Shown: positions 46,416 through 58,165 of the stretch, piece by piece | How positions within the stretch are numbered: position 1 is the first letter of the stretch | Layout: each line of letters opens with the position of its first letter | Assembly (NCBI RefSeq): GCF_020379485.1 | Contig: NC_063439.1 | Location: forward strand, 15,939,188 to 16,003,187 | DNA: 64,000 bases | Direction of reading: 5' to 3' | Origin: Brassica napus | Taxonomy: Eukaryota > Streptophyta > Magnoliopsida > Brassicales > Brassicaceae | Position numbers and translations under genes: made by a program | Notes under the pieces: model-generated | Databases searched by the model: none | Told to the model about the DNA's origin: nothing | The model's input: only the letters and a program-made list of their open reading frames with translations

Positions 46416-47935
46416 TGTGGGACCGGAAATTCACACCGTCGATTTTCGTAATCAGAGGAAAGTCAGGAAACCCTAACTTTCTCTGAGGTCCCGGATTCTC
46501 TGCGAGAGCCAACGACAAATGACTAAATAAATGCGGAAAACATGAAAAGATAACAAAGCGAATTTATTGAAAAGGTAGATCTTATTTCGAATCCGCGTAA
46601 GAGCGTTGCGATCATTACAAGAGATTATAAAAGCTTCGGCCGCAAGAGCTGTCAGCGAATTACCTAGTTCTAGCAACCTAAAACCTTAAACCTAGTTGAG
46701 TCACAGCTCGATAATAGAAGACAAAAAAGATACGAAAAAGGTTTTGATTGATTTCGGACTGAACCTTATGAAAGGCTGCCTACGTACCCCTTTCGAGGAC
46801 CAAGCCGAATAAAGTTTGATTGAAAGTATGAACCAAGAGATCGAACTACCTCTGCGAGTTTGAATGGTAATCGGATGCCAGTCATAGAAACAAAACATGT
46901 CGAAAATAATGCCTAAAGTTTCTAAGTGCAGAGAGTTCTAAGTCTAAAAGAATTTGTCCTCCTTTGCACCTTCAACTTCGACCCTCTTATATACTCCTTC
47001 TAAGGCGGTTTGCTTGTTCCTTTTCTGCCCTCGGTCGATTTTATCGCTTCGCAGAAATATTCCATTTTTCTTCGATCTTTGTGTTTATCTTCGGAAACTT
47101 TACATTTATCCTTCGAACCAGACATTTATCTACATTTGGGTAACAAATGATAAAACGTCATAAAGACTGGGCTTGATTTCGCATAAAATCGTAAGTGGGA
47201 TATTTGCCGCATTCTGGGCCCTTTCGTGCCGTTTTCCGCATTAGGCGTTTTTACGATTTTATAAAAAGAGTGCTTTCTAAACGACGTCGATTCCAAAGAA
47301 CATTCAAATTCCTCGTATATCATAGGAAATTCTAGGTGTTCAGCTAACTATTTCCGTTTTATACGATCAATACGAATGTTATTCGAGAAAATGAGTTCTT
47401 GCGGTTTTTAAATCGTAAAGTTCCAACAGTACCTCCGATCGACACAAAACAAGAGCGAGTTTGATACAATCTCGGGAGAGGAGTTATGAGGACGAGGTGA
47501 AGATAAATTCCAGTCGATCCAACTCAGCCGTTCGCCGAGTTGGACTGGTTCAGTTTGGCGAACGGACGAGCTGAATCTTGTGGTCGATCCAGCTCGGCCG
47601 TTCGCCTAACTGAACTGGTCCAGCTCGGCGAACGGCCGAGCTGAATCCCAAGGACGATCCAGCTTGTTCGTTTCGTCGAGCTGATCATTAGACCTTTAAT
47701 TTTTTTTCGTTCTTTTTCTACTTCTTCCTGTTTTTATGGAAGAGAAGATTTTCTCGGGAAGTTTTCTAACGTTGACCCCAACAACGAGCGAGTTGGACTG
47801 GTTGTTAGGTTTCGTGATCCATTTCTCTCGAGTCTTTTGCTCAAGAACTTTTGTCAAGAGTGTGTCGAGAAAGCTTTCGTACAAAAATGCAATTTTTAGA
47901 CATTAATTCCGTCGTGACCGATTTTGACCCCAACA
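46416..47935 (-). repeat. 3' LTR of gypsy-type family 2
   Basis: 1520 bp; plus-strand ends are TGTGGGACCGGAAATTC and TTTTGACCCCAACA, the complement of the solo LTR ends. TATA (complement TATATAAG) is near 46986-46993. The polypurine tract GAGGGGCTAAC follows on the right, so this is the 3' LTR of a leftward element. A hairpin array with 70-bp period lies at 47521-47690. Confidence 0.85.
47521..47690. repeat. 70-bp-period hairpin array in U3
   Basis: Units start at 47521, 47591 and 47661. Each of the first two holds two inverted pairs (AACTCAGCCGTTCGCCGAGTTG; CAGCTCGGCGAACGGCCGAGCTG-like). Same U3 position as the 39-bp array of the solo LTR but different words. Confidence 0.75.
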
Positions 47936-47950
47936 GTTAGCCCCTCAGCT
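47936..47950 (-). other. Polypurine tract of family 2
   Basis: The complement reads GAGGGGCTAAC directly before the LTR's TGTTGGGG start, as in gypsy elements. Confidence 0.7.
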
Positions 47951-49530
47951 CGTTAGAATCGTTAGGTTTTAGCGTGAGGTTCTAGCGAGTGGCTTGGCAA
48001 GTTAGGCAAGTTAGGCGGAATTAATGGTTGAAAAGGTCCGTTGTTAGTGGTCTTCTCGTTCTTTTAAGAGTGGAATGCGATAAGATTGGGGCTGCATCTT
48101 ATGACGGTTGCCTACGTACCCTTGTTGAAGGGATCAAGCCTTTCGTAGTTCGTCTTGGAGTTAAGATTCTGATGACCTGTTTTCCAGCGAGAACTTTATG
48201 GTCTAGTTTATATGTCGTGTGGAGGTTATCTGGCATGTTGCTGCCGTTGGCATTTTATATTTGTATAGAGGGAAGACTACGAGTTGTCATCTCGTAATCT
48301 AACCCCGTGAACTGCTATATCCGTGATCTATTTCGAGAGTTTTACGCAGTGCGTAAACTTGCAGGATTTCTGAAGACGCTCGAATATTAGCCAAAAGACA
48401 AATTTTGGGTTCTCGTATCAGGGTGTTAGAGACCAGTGTGTTAGGTTAAGGGCAATACCTAGGTCTAATCACGGCTTTAGGGGGTGTGATGACTACTTCG
48501 ACTTATATTTCCCGTATCGTTTTCGACCTGATTCCGTCCCGCTTTAAAGTCCGCGATATGTTCTTGGCTTATGTGACTTGTATGGTAGGAATTGAGCATA
48601 TCTTCTAGGACAATTTTTAAGTCTCCCGAAAGTGCTAACCAAAATTTTGGATTTTTTATATAGCGCTATTACCCTTGTGTCGGGTGTAAGAGATCTATCT
48701 CTTTGAGATCGCTTAGTCTGTTTAGGACGTTAAGAGTTTGTCGTGATCATCAACAAAATTATCGGTAGATATTACCGTTTTGAGTCTTCACGAAGAATAC
48801 ATGTTTCAGAAGGTGTTAGTATGTATGACTGTTTGGTCTTCCAAGAAGGTGCCTTTATCGAGGAAGGTAATTTTGTCGAAAAATTGTTCTTCAGGCGTCT
48901 GCGACGTCTCGCAATGCTGAAGATTGTTTTTTCTTTCGTATAATGCGTTTCGTGTTTGAAATATTCACGGGCTTGAAGATGTTTCGCGATGTTGCAAGGG
49001 TTTAGTCTTAACCCTGCATTTGAGAAACATTTTAGTTTGTCTAGGGATGTTTGCAGCCAAAATTGTTATTCCTGCTTGGATGCTAATAATTTGATTTGTG
49101 ATCGAGGAATTAGGACCGAGGGGTCACGTAAATTTGTCCCTAGGAAAAAGCATTTTCTTTCGTAGTGCTTTGTATAGTGTTGGATTTCCAAGATCTGTTT
49201 CGTGTATATTTGAGGATTTTTGTATAGCTCTAGGAGCTCTGTTACTAGTTTTCCTTACATGCTGCATTTTACGGGTAAAACATAGCGGGCTTTTAAAGTT
49301 AATCGTGGAATGTACTGAGCCTGGTCGATTGTCGACAAGTTTAGGTTTTCTGTTAACTGTTTGGTTGTTAAGACTGAGTTTTCTTATGAAGAATTTATCA
49401 TATGTTTTCCGACTATGGGTTATACAGTAATTATTTTCTTAACAGTCACATGACATTTTTAGACAAATCACATATTGTCATTTAGCCATTAAGTGACAGA
49501 GCGATAGTTTCACAAATACTTTGGCTTGGC
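47951..49530 (-). other. Non-coding internal region of family 2
   Basis: No gag, protease, RT or integrase motif seen in any frame; small open frames (48028-48297, 49098-49430) have no domain. It appears to be non-coding internal DNA of a large retrotransposon derivative. Confidence 0.5.
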
Positions 49531-49534
49531 ATGA

Positions 49535-52200
49535 AGGATGTGTTCATTCGAATAGCCAAGGACGTGGTAGGTCAAGGATTAGACCATGGTACTTTCGTGT
49601 TAACATTAAGGTCATGTTAGTTTACGATTGTCCTTAAAGGGGATGCGGAATTCTGGTTCAGACTTTTACTGGAAGGCGTAATTGACCGAGGGCGAAAGAC
49701 CGCTTGTCGAGATTGATAGGCTAAGTTTGCCGGGGTTATCCATGTTAATATGGCCGATAGTCATGTAAAATGATTCTCCGCTCTAGGTTTCAGTTATACG
49801 ACAAATATGTCGTATAATGTTACCTGTATTCTTATGAAAGTCGATTTGTTTTTGTCTAAGGAAGCCGAAGCCGAAGAGGTTTGATACACAACCAGTGCGG
49901 AGTCAGTTGTGTGACGATTTCCAGCTCGGAAGTCACTGAGGGGAATGAAAGGCAGAAGTCAGCGAGCCGCATGGCTAAAAAATGAGATCTATTAGATCGT
50001 AATGCGAAGAGATAGAGTTTAGATTGTTCATGCAAAGTCAGATCTTACAGCTTTGTATTTGCTGTACAAAAAATACTTCTTCGTAAAACCTATTATATTT
50101 ACTTTTGAAAGTTTCTTCGTATGACTTGATTGTAGGAAGGATTTTTCGCGTAAGTAATGGACGGCCGGTTTACGAAGGTTGTAAATCGGTGATACGTATA
50201 CAAATGTCACAATAGCGTTGTTTCTGTGGGTTTTACGAGAAAGGTTTCTGCTTTGATTTCGATCTTTGGTGAAAGTTTCTTGGAGTTACTCAGGGAGTGT
50301 TACGGAAGTTTATTTCGCCACGATCTAGTCGTAGAACGTTTTTCATTGGCTTTTGAGAGGATTCTCATGACATATATTCGTTTCTGGAATGAATTGGTAA
50401 ACCAGCGGTAGATCTAGCCAACGATCGGGAAGAAAGTGTTCCCTTTAATGTGCTCGCTGCTACTTTTATTCTTGAGTTTTCTTCATCACAAATGTTTTCG
50501 ATGCTTTTCCGTGACTTACTTGGTTCAGCGGAAACTGAAATAAATGCTCTGATGCTTGAAGATTTCTCGTAAACGTTTTCTATACGAAACTGGCTTTATA
50601 AAGCCGAAAAGGGTTTCAAGACTTTTTCTGATTGTCGAGTTTCAGTTTGATATTGGTACAGGTTTTCTATACGCATGATTGTGACAAGAAATGCACAATA
50701 GTCTTTGAGATTATGTTCGTGATCGTCTGTATATGTTGCTCGTGTTTAGACAAATTTTAGATTGTCGTTTACCTTTTTGGGACGATTTTTGTGTGGCATC
50801 GTGTTGCCAAAAAAAACTGCTGCCTATTGGAGCGAGAGTTTGCTTTAACAAAAGCATTTTCTTGATGATGAGGCAAAAGTTTGGGAGTATGCGAGTATAG
50901 TATACGTACCTACTCCCCCTATTTTAACGACATTAAACAGTTGAACTGATATTTTGAAGGGTTGTGTATGTTTCTTCTTCCGAGGATTAGAATGATCGAC
51001 AATCCGGGTCGATTTAAAGACGACGCTGGGACTGTGATTTGGTGGTTCTCAGGTTGACGACCTGAAATATGTCGGTTTTAAGAAAATCGTTAGATACGAA
51101 TCGGTTTTAAGACGACATTTGTATCTCTAGTTTTCTCTTTCTTTAGGAAGCGAGCTGAATATGTGTGGCGCTCGTTTCTCGATTTTCAGAGAGTTTAGAT
51201 CGGTTTGCAAAACCTGGCTGAAGAGTTATGGAACGATATATCAAGACAGGAAAAATAGCCTAAGACTTAGTTCGCTAGACTATCTACCTCGGTTTTAAGT
51301 TCCCTAAAATTCTATGGCAGTCTCAAAATTGTTTTTAATTCTTAGTACTTTCCTACAAAAATTCCAAATCTGATTTTAGAAGATTTCAAGTCGGACATAC
51401 CTTAGTTCTCTCAAAGATTTGGGTTTACTTCTTCTCCGTTTTGCTTGCTCATTTCGCCTTCCTCTTCTCGTGTCTATACGCGCTTTTCAATATTAGTGTT
51501 TATCCTTTGAAACTTGACAATTATCTTTCGAACTTCACTTTTATCTTCTCCCTTGATACGACGTCAATTTTTATAAAAATGTTCAAATTACTCGTATAGT
51601 TGAGGCAGCTAAGGTGTTAGGTTAAGCGTTGCTATTTTATACGATCAATTTGAATTCATACGAGAAAACAAGTCTTTGCGGTTTTTATCGTAAAGTTCCA
51701 ATGGTAACTCTAATCGAGACAAAACAAAAGAAGTTTTGATCGAGATTTGAAGGAGAACGCAAAGATGGATGTATGGGCGAGTAGGATGCCCAAGAGGGCG
51801 AGTAGGAGCAAGCCAAGGAGTTTAGGCGAGTATTACTGGTTTTCGTTGTAAAATCTCAACGGAAACTTTGATTGAGACGAAACGAAAAGCGCTTTGATCG
51901 AGATTAAAAGAAGAATGCAAAGAAGGAGCTTTTGGGGCTGGTCCAACTGTCCAACTCGCCAAATGGGAGAATTAGACGACTCGTTCAGCGAGTTAGATCA
52001 ACTAGCAAGTCCTCCAACTTGTTTTTAATCCTAAAATCTCAACGGAAACTCCGATTGAGACGAAACAAAAAGCGTGTCGATCGGAATTCAAAAGAGAAAG
52101 CAGAGGAGGAGCCATTGACGGCTGGTCAACTCGCCAATAGGAAGAGTTGAACGACTTGTTCGGTCCAACTCGCCGAACGGGCGAGTTGGATGGTTCGATT
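49535..52200 (-). repeat. Left arm of a large inverted repeat
   Basis: Runs inverted to about 58170-60795. Matching landmarks: AAGGATGTGTTCATTCG against 60780-60795; GGTTTACGAAGGTTGTAAATC (about 50168) against 60240-60258; TAGACTATCTACC (about 51280) against 59182-59200; TTTATACGATCAA and AAAGTTCCAATGG (51640-51700) against 58760-58840. Divergence is moderate with small indels. Content is retroelement leader and U3-like DNA without ORFs. Confidence 0.75.
51700..52200. repeat. Tandem ~150-190 bp U3-like units
   Basis: AAAATCTCAACGGAAACT-GATTGAGACGAAAC units recur at about 51855 and 52030, with a related GTAAAGTTCCAATGG unit at about 51690. They end with CCAACTCGCC ... GGCGAGTTGG palindromes (about 52165-52192). 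The inverted counterpart is 58170-58780. Confidence 0.65.
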
Positions 52201-52244
52201 TGTCCAAATTGAGTTTTGATGGTACGTTGATGCGGTCGTTTTGT

Positions 52245-52460
52245 AAATGCTGTCAATTTTATTCTACGAAAGTCGTATCGTAACGTATTAACTTGTTTCA
52301 CCTTTGCGAAGGATGTTCCATAAAACATTGTCGAGTTTAATTTTACGAAAGCCGTTTCGAAAAATGTTGTTGAGCTTTAATTTTATGAAAGTTATTCCAA
52401 AAAATGTCATGAGTTTAGTTTAACGAATGCTATTTTGTAAACATCTTTTTGAGTTCGGCT
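52245..52460. repeat. Short degenerate tandem repeat, ~56 bp unit
   Basis: GAGTTTAATTTTACGAAAG-like starts followed by TTCGAAAAATGTT-like ends occur about four times with many substitutions. No coding role seen. Confidence 0.5.
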
Positions 52461-53147
52461 GTATAAGAGTCCTTTTTGGAAAAGTCGTGTTTTGCGGTTC
52501 TTCTGAAAGTTTAGTTTATGGGTTCAAGTATCAGAAACTTTGGTTGTGACGAGTTATTATTGCGGTCAAGCTTCACTGGAAATTTTCTCATTTCCCTAAG
52601 ATCGATCCGAGGGAGTTTTGTGTAGTTTTTCCGAAATAAGCTTGGTAGGCAAGTATCGAGAATTCGCTGAATATGTTACTATATAATCAAAGCTTGAGTT
52701 TTTACGAAACCGTAGGTTTCAGAAGACGTTTAACAGTGAGGAATACGATCTCCTGTCTTGCTTAGTTTAGTCTTCGTCATCTGTTTAGGTTTCGAGTGAT
52801 TCAGTAGGGATCAACTTCGTTTCTTTGAACATTATTCGAAAGAAATACAACAATGGAGAATTGACAACTCGATTTGCCGTTCTTCTTTTTCGGCGATTAA
52901 CCTAGATTTTCTCCGCGACTAAGTCGAAGCAATTTCTCAGAAGGCTTTTACGAAAGTTATTTTGGAAAACGTTCTGCCATGAGTTATGAACCCGATTTGT
53001 TGTGCTTCCTTTTTACGCGAGTACCCTAAGTTTTTTCCAAGGTCTTGAGAAGAACAAAATTTTTTTGCTCAAACTCTTATGCTCTGAGATTTCTCCAACT
53101 CGGTAGTAAGACAATATTTGCAAGGTTTGATAGATTTTATCGTTGCT
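52460..53147. other. Unassigned retroelement-like DNA
   Basis: TTTACGAAA words continue, but there is no ORF and no recognised primer binding site beside the LTR that starts at 53148. Confidence 0.4.
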
Positions 53148-53365
53148 TGTCGGAACCAAAATTCGCACTGTCGATTTTCGTTTAAATTAGGAAAGTAGGA
53201 GAACCCTAGTTTCCCAGAGGTCCCAAATATCTGCTAATACCACACGCCAAGCAATCCGAACACGAAACGAGAACATTAATAAAATAAGAAATCGAAAAAG
53301 AGAGCAAGATAGTTCTTATTCCGATTCTGCTATTGAGCGTTTACAACAAGGTAAGTGCCTGGACT

Positions 53366-53938
53366 ACGAGAGCTGTCGGCAAGATTCCTAGTTCTAAAAA
53401 CCCTAAGACGGAAAAAACCTAATTGAATCGCAGCTCGAATAACAAAAACGGAAAATTGCCTAAAATCGCTCTAAGTGCTAAGTTTGCTGTGTAAAAAGTT
53501 CCCTCCCATACCTCTCGCCTAGGATCCCTTACATACTGGCTCCTAGGTCGGTTTACGCTTTTTCCCTTATGCCCTTAAGCCGTCCTAGCAAAAAAAAATG
53601 GAGATATTCCATTTTTCCCGATCTTCGTAATTATCTTCCAAAATCCTAAGACTGTAACGAGAGCTGTCGGCAAGATTCCTAATTCTAAAAACCCTAAGAC
53701 GGAAAAAACCTAATTGAATCGCAGCTCGAATAACAAAAACAGAAAATCGCCTAAAATCACTCTAAGTGCTAAGTTTGCTGTGTAAAAAGTTCCCTCCCAT
53801 GCCTCTCGCCTAGGATCCCTTATATACTGGCTCCTAGGTCGGTTTACGCTTTTCCCCTTCTGCCCTTAAGCCGTCATAGCAAAAAAAAATGGGGATATTC
53901 CATCTTTCCCGGTCTTCGTAATTATCTTCCAAAACTTC
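53366..53938. repeat. 291-bp direct duplication inside an LTR
   Basis: ACGAGAGCTGTCGGCAAGATT starts at 53366 and 53657. The two copies are near-identical over about 280 bp and both include the TATA region (complement TATGTAAG in one, TATATAAG at about 53819-53826 in the other). Confidence 0.85.
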
Positions 53939-54237
53939 GTATTTATCCGCGGAAACTTGACAATTATCTTTTCTTGCGAACCAAGCGTAAACCGTAGGAC
54001 AGTTTACGGGCTTTTGGTTAAGAAATCGTAAAGTGGGCTTCGAGTCATGTCTTAGGTCCCTTTGGGCCGTCTTTTGGCTCGAGGCGTTTATTACGATTTC
54101 TTTCGATAAAACGAACTTTTCGCGGTTTTTATCGTAAAGTTCGATTGATGACTTTAAATGTCGAGAAACATGAAATGGGTTTGCTACGGTCTTCGGAAGA
54201 TAGCATCAAAGAGTAGACGAGAATGCATGGATTCGGA

Positions 54238-54330
54238 AAAGCTCGGTCGCTACGTACCGACCGAACGGCACGCACGCTCGGTCGTTACGTAGCGACCAGG
54301 CAGTGTGCATGTTCGGTCGTTGCGTAGTGA
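54238..54330. repeat. GGTCGCTACGTAGCGACC palindrome array
   Basis: Three imperfect copies of a ~20-base palindrome at the U3 position occupied by the 39-bp and 70-bp arrays in the sister LTRs. Confidence 0.75.
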
Positions 54331-54774
54331 CTGAGCTTGTCTTGTCTGTGTTCCGATCGTCACACTCGAACCTATCCGTGGCTGGTTTAGATACGTTTCT
54401 GTTACCTTGGGTCAGCTTGTGTTTGATCCAACCGAGACTTGAACAAGGTTTTATCTCGAGACCATGTGTTGTGACATTCTTTTTACCAAGCATAATTGTC
54501 GCAGAAAGACACTCACACTTGTTTTTGCGGAGGTTTGGATATTAACTTCGTCGTAACCGTTTTTGACGTGCGGTATGGTGAGTTTGAACGAGATTGGCGT
54601 ATTTGGGCGAAGTTCATATCCAAAAGTTTGCAAGTAAATAGTAATTTTTCATGCCTATAAGAAGGGAGGTAACTTCTTCATAATTTTTTCACTTGCTTTT
54701 TTCATAAGGAGCTTTCTTGAAAGATCTCTCTTCTCTCCATCTTTTTCTTCTTGTTTTCACTTGAAAATTATGAA

Positions 54775-55719
54775 ATGTTGAGTAGGAAAAAGACTTCGAA
54801 GAAAGGCACCTCGTCCGCAAATGTCCATGAAGAGCTCCTCGTGCCGAAGATCGAGTTTGTGCCTCATTCGGTAGATCCGACTAAGAACGAGAAGTGGTGG
54901 GTTGCGAGATATGGTTCGATCACACCTCCCAACGAGAAATCGTTCCCAGTCTTGAACCATCGTTTGGTCGAAGAAAATGCACCGAGTAGGAGCACTAGCG
55001 ACTTTCTTCGGACGGTGTGGTCGTTCTACCGAATTCCAGACACGGTGGAATTCCGGCTTCCTCGTCAAGGAGAGTGTTCTAGTAGTCCCCCGGAGGGTTA
55101 CTTTACTTGTTATGAAGCATTCATAGTGCGCTGCCGCTTGTGGTTCCCGATTCTCGAAATCAATGTCCGCGTGCTGGATCGTTTTGAGGTGTCGATAAGT
55201 CAACTAAACCCCCACAGTATCCAGCACCTTGTTGGCGTTTTGATCTTGAGTTACGAGCACGGTCTCTCCCTTTCCGTCGACCACTTCGATGCACTTTTCA
55301 GGTTGCAGATCGTTCGGAATACGGATAACTACCAACTCGTCCCTCGGAACTTCATGTCGGTGGTCAAGGGGTTTCTTTCCAACTTCAACTCGTGGAAGAA
55401 ATTTTTCTTCTTCGTTCGTATAAACGCTGCGTCTGTCGAAGAGAGTTGCATTCTATTGTTCTGGAGCCTGCTAAACGATCGTCCCTTCATCAATCTGATT
55501 GCTCCGTTTCCTGAAGATACGATCGCAGTGAGGGATCTTCTCAGGAATGGTCCGTTTTTCTGGACCTCCTTCACGCTAAATAGAGTTCGAAAGGCGTTGA
55601 GGCTTGCGCATCCCGGTCCTGCTTCGGGCGCAGAAACAGACAGCGACTCCGAGCCTGATGCTCCGGGTTTCGATATTGCTCCCGCGGGCACGACGGGGTT
55701 GAGTTCCTCGAAGGATTAG
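54775..55719 (+). CDS. Transposase_28-type (putative gypsy-type plant transposon) protein
   Basis: 314 residues from the ATG at 54775 ([17 protein letters not shown]); the preceding in-frame TTG at 54751 is not a plausible plant start. It is the longest uninterrupted frame among the retroelement regions. The core, [51 protein letters not shown] and [16 protein letters not shown], matches what I know of the plant family called putative gypsy-type transposon (Transposase_28, PF04195), often at the N-terminus of plant retroelement polyproteins. The tail is acidic and serine-rich ([14 protein letters not shown]). Its function is not established. It lies just right of an LTR of opposite orientation, so its parent element is unclear. 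Confidence 0.75.
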   Translation: MLSRKKTSKKGTSSANVHEELLVPKIEFVPHSVDPTKNEKWWVARYGSITPPNEKSFPVLNHRLVEENAPSRSTSDFLRTVWSFYRIPDTVEFRLPRQGECSSSPPEGYFTCYEAFIVRCRLWFPILEINVRVLDRFEVSISQLNPHSIQHLVGVLILSYEHGLSLSVDHFDALFRLQIVRNTDNYQLVPRNFMSVVKGFLSNFNSWKKFFFFVRINAASVEESCILLFWSLLNDRPFINLIAPFPEDTIAVRDLLRNGPFFWTSFTLNRVRKALRLAHPGPASGAETDSDSEPDAPGFDIAPAGTTGLSSSKD

Positions 55720-55727
55720 GATATCGA

Positions 55728-58018
55728 GGATGTTTAGTGTTGGAGGTCACCTTTGGTTCCTTCAAACAATCTCAACAAGTGTGAATAGTTGACATGCTGA
55801 TCCACTTTAGTATATTTAGTACTATCTGTAATCAATAAGTCTAGAATGGTGCTAAAGAGTGGTTAAATAACAAGTAAAAATCTAATAAATTCATTATCCC
55901 CTTGTTGACTCAATAAAACTCTTTTGAAAACATTTTGATAAGACTCATGAACACACTAATATCAGTAAACATCCCCCTAGACTTAAACAACACTGTCCCT
56001 AGTGTGTATCTAGTCGGAGTTATGGTGATAAATAAATCATAAGTACTCAATTTAACAAGTGAAAACGATATACCTGACCGGATTAAGTGTCGATCGATGG
56101 AAAAGAGGTACCATCGGTCGCTGCAAGTAATATACTGTCGAGCGATATCGACATGCTCTCATTGATCGATATACTGGGCAATCGTCTACCCGGATCTTTT
56201 AATTTTTTTTTTATAAATAATTAACTAAGACATAATATTAGTAAAACCTCCCCCAGACTTAAACAACGCTATCTCCAGTGTTATACAGTCTAAGATCGGT
56301 GGGGAAATCAATCATAAGGACAATATGTAACAAGGAAAAACGGTATACCTGACGTTGATGTGAGTGTCGACCAACACAGTTAAGTGGCGATCAATACTCT
56401 TGAAGCTCTGTTGATCGACACATTTAAGTGGCGATCGATCGATGCTAGTGATGCTCTGTCGATCGATGCTGCGCAGCCATCGTCGATCCTCGGGCAAACT
56501 CATCTTCCTCGGGTCTTTTCCTTTTACCTAACATAATTTAATCACTAAAAGTCAATAATAGATAACTACTAAAACCCATCCATTTTTTTCGATGAACAGT
56601 GTTTTGCTACAGTAACGCTGTTACAGCAACTCCCGATTTTTGGCAACAGTGTCGACCAATTTGTTTGTTACAGTGTCGATCAATGCTACAGTGCTTCTGC
56701 TATAGTGCGGTTGCTACAGTTCCGTCGTTACTGTTTATTTTTTTAACCTGCAATAAATAAAAACTTTAATCGGTAACAATCTAAATTAAACTGAAAGAAA
56801 TTACCTAATAGTGGGTTGTCTCCCACTCAGCGCTTATTTTTAGTCATTAGCTTAACTTTTGGATATCTGATTCAGTCTGACTAAGGATGTGAACTTGCTC
56901 CAGAACCAGTCTCAGTGTCTCTCTTTCTCATCTTGTTGATGCAGTTGATAAAAGCTCTTGCAGAAACTTCTCCTTTCTCTCTCAGCTATGAATCACATAT
57001 CACTCTTACCTTGGTAAAGGATTCAGAACCTTCTCTGCAGCGCACTCTATACTCAAGACTACCCTCTTGACATTGCAAAGGAACTACTGATAGGGGATCT
57101 GCATCTGCATTCCTTTTATTTTTCTTCTTTCTATTATTTTTCCTTCCCAGACTTAGACTTTTCAGTCTCGGGCTGTTCTGAAAGTCCGAGGGTATCGACC
57201 GATGCTGAAAGCTACGTGTCGATCGATTCTGAAGACTGAGAGTCGTTCGATTCTGAAGGCTTATTGTCGATCGATTTTGAGGATTGGAAGTCGACCGATG
57301 CAGCAACTTTAATGTCGATCGATGCTGATTCTGATATTGCAGGCTCGCGATTGGAATCAGCTGTAGGTCCTGGATCTTCAAACATCTCTATGCATGAAAT
57401 AAGCTCCTCACTTTTCTTCTTTTCCATGGGATCATAGAAGACAGCTTCATCAACATTAGTCAAACACATCTTATTTCTCTTAAGATCACAAACTGCCCCT
57501 GCTGTAGCCATGAAGGCTCTTCTAAAAAGAAGAGAAGATATCTGGCCATATTTGCTCTTCACGACGTGAAAGTCCACAGGGATAATGCAGTATCCTATCT
57601 CTACTTTGACATTCTTGATCATGCCTGCTGAGTTTTCCTTGGAGTTATCCACGAAAGTGAAACTATCTTTAGAAGGTTCCATCTTTAGTCCTAATAGCTC
57701 AGTAGTGTCTATGGCCATGATGCTGACTGCAGATCCAGTATCACATAGAGAGTCTGGTAAATGGTGGCTACGTATAGAGCATGGAATCAGGAACTTTCCA
57801 GGATCTTGTTCCTTCTTCAGTGTCCTCTTGGGTTTAGGGCTGACCTTGTTGAATAGGAGCTCAATGTCCTTATCAGTCTCTCTGCTCTCTCTGAATAAAT
57901 TACCAAGTCTATACTTATGATATGCATCCTCAAAAGACATATCCTTAGGAACCCTCTTCACCCTCTTGTGAAATCCGTCAAGTTCCTCTTTGTTAACTTC
58001 TCGCCTGAGGTGCTTGGG
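55728..58018 (-). mobile_element. Athila-like retroelement fragment, minus orientation
   Basis: Inverted relative of the 2108-5133 element. Two pre-PPT/PPT blocks are visible: complement AAGTCTAGGGGGATG at about 55967-55981 and AAGTCTGGGGGAGG at about 56250-56263. Upstream in element sense is the protease-bearing ORF ending at 57212. TCGATCGA words are scattered throughout. RT and integrase are absent. The right edge runs into a palindrome array at about 58020. Confidence 0.7.
57212..58018 (-). pseudogene. Athila-type aspartic protease ORF fragment
   Basis: An open frame continues to 58114, but its first ~30 codons are encoded by the palindrome array and are not part of the original gene. 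The rest reads YIPKHLRREVNKEELDGF, MSFEDAYHKYRLGNLFRE, then the retropepsin core SLCDTGSAVSIMAIDTTELL (catalytic DTGS, about 57732-57742), MEPSKDSFTFVDNSKENS and RRAFMATAGAVCDLKRNKMC, where the usual LGRAF is changed to FRRAF. A serine/aspartate tail with SID-type repeats follows, encoded by TCGAT words. It lacks gag upstream and pol downstream. Confidence 0.78.
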
Positions 58019-58019
58019 A

Positions 58020-58165
58020 ATATACGTAGCGACCGAGCAAGTACACGACTCGGTCATTATGTAGCGACCGAGTATGCACACAGCTCGGTCGCTACATATC
58101 GACCGAGCACGCACACGGCTCAGTCGCTACATAGCGACCGAGCTCAAGCCAACTCTCAACTCGCT
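58020..58165. repeat. Palindrome array CTCGGTCGCTACATAGCGACCGAG
   Basis: Four to five units in tandem, each a near-perfect palindrome around TACRTA, spaced by short CACACGG-type linkers. Same words as in the LTR at 54238-54330. Confidence 0.85.

Larger units (their letters stand above)
53148..54568 (-). repeat. Family 2 LTR with duplicated promoter segment
   Basis: Plus-strand start TGTCGGAACCAAAATTCGC matches the family 2 terminus. The right side loses similarity at TTTTTGAC (~54568) where the others read TTTTGACCCCAACA, so it is truncated by a few bases. A 291-bp direct duplication covers 53366-53656 and 53657-53938. The U3 array of CTCGGTCGCTACGTAGCGACC type lies at 54238-54330. Confidence 0.8.

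Noticed and set aside
54751..54774. Upstream in-frame extension of the Transposase_28-type ORF
   Set aside because: It begins with TTG; the ATG at 54775 is the plausible plant start.
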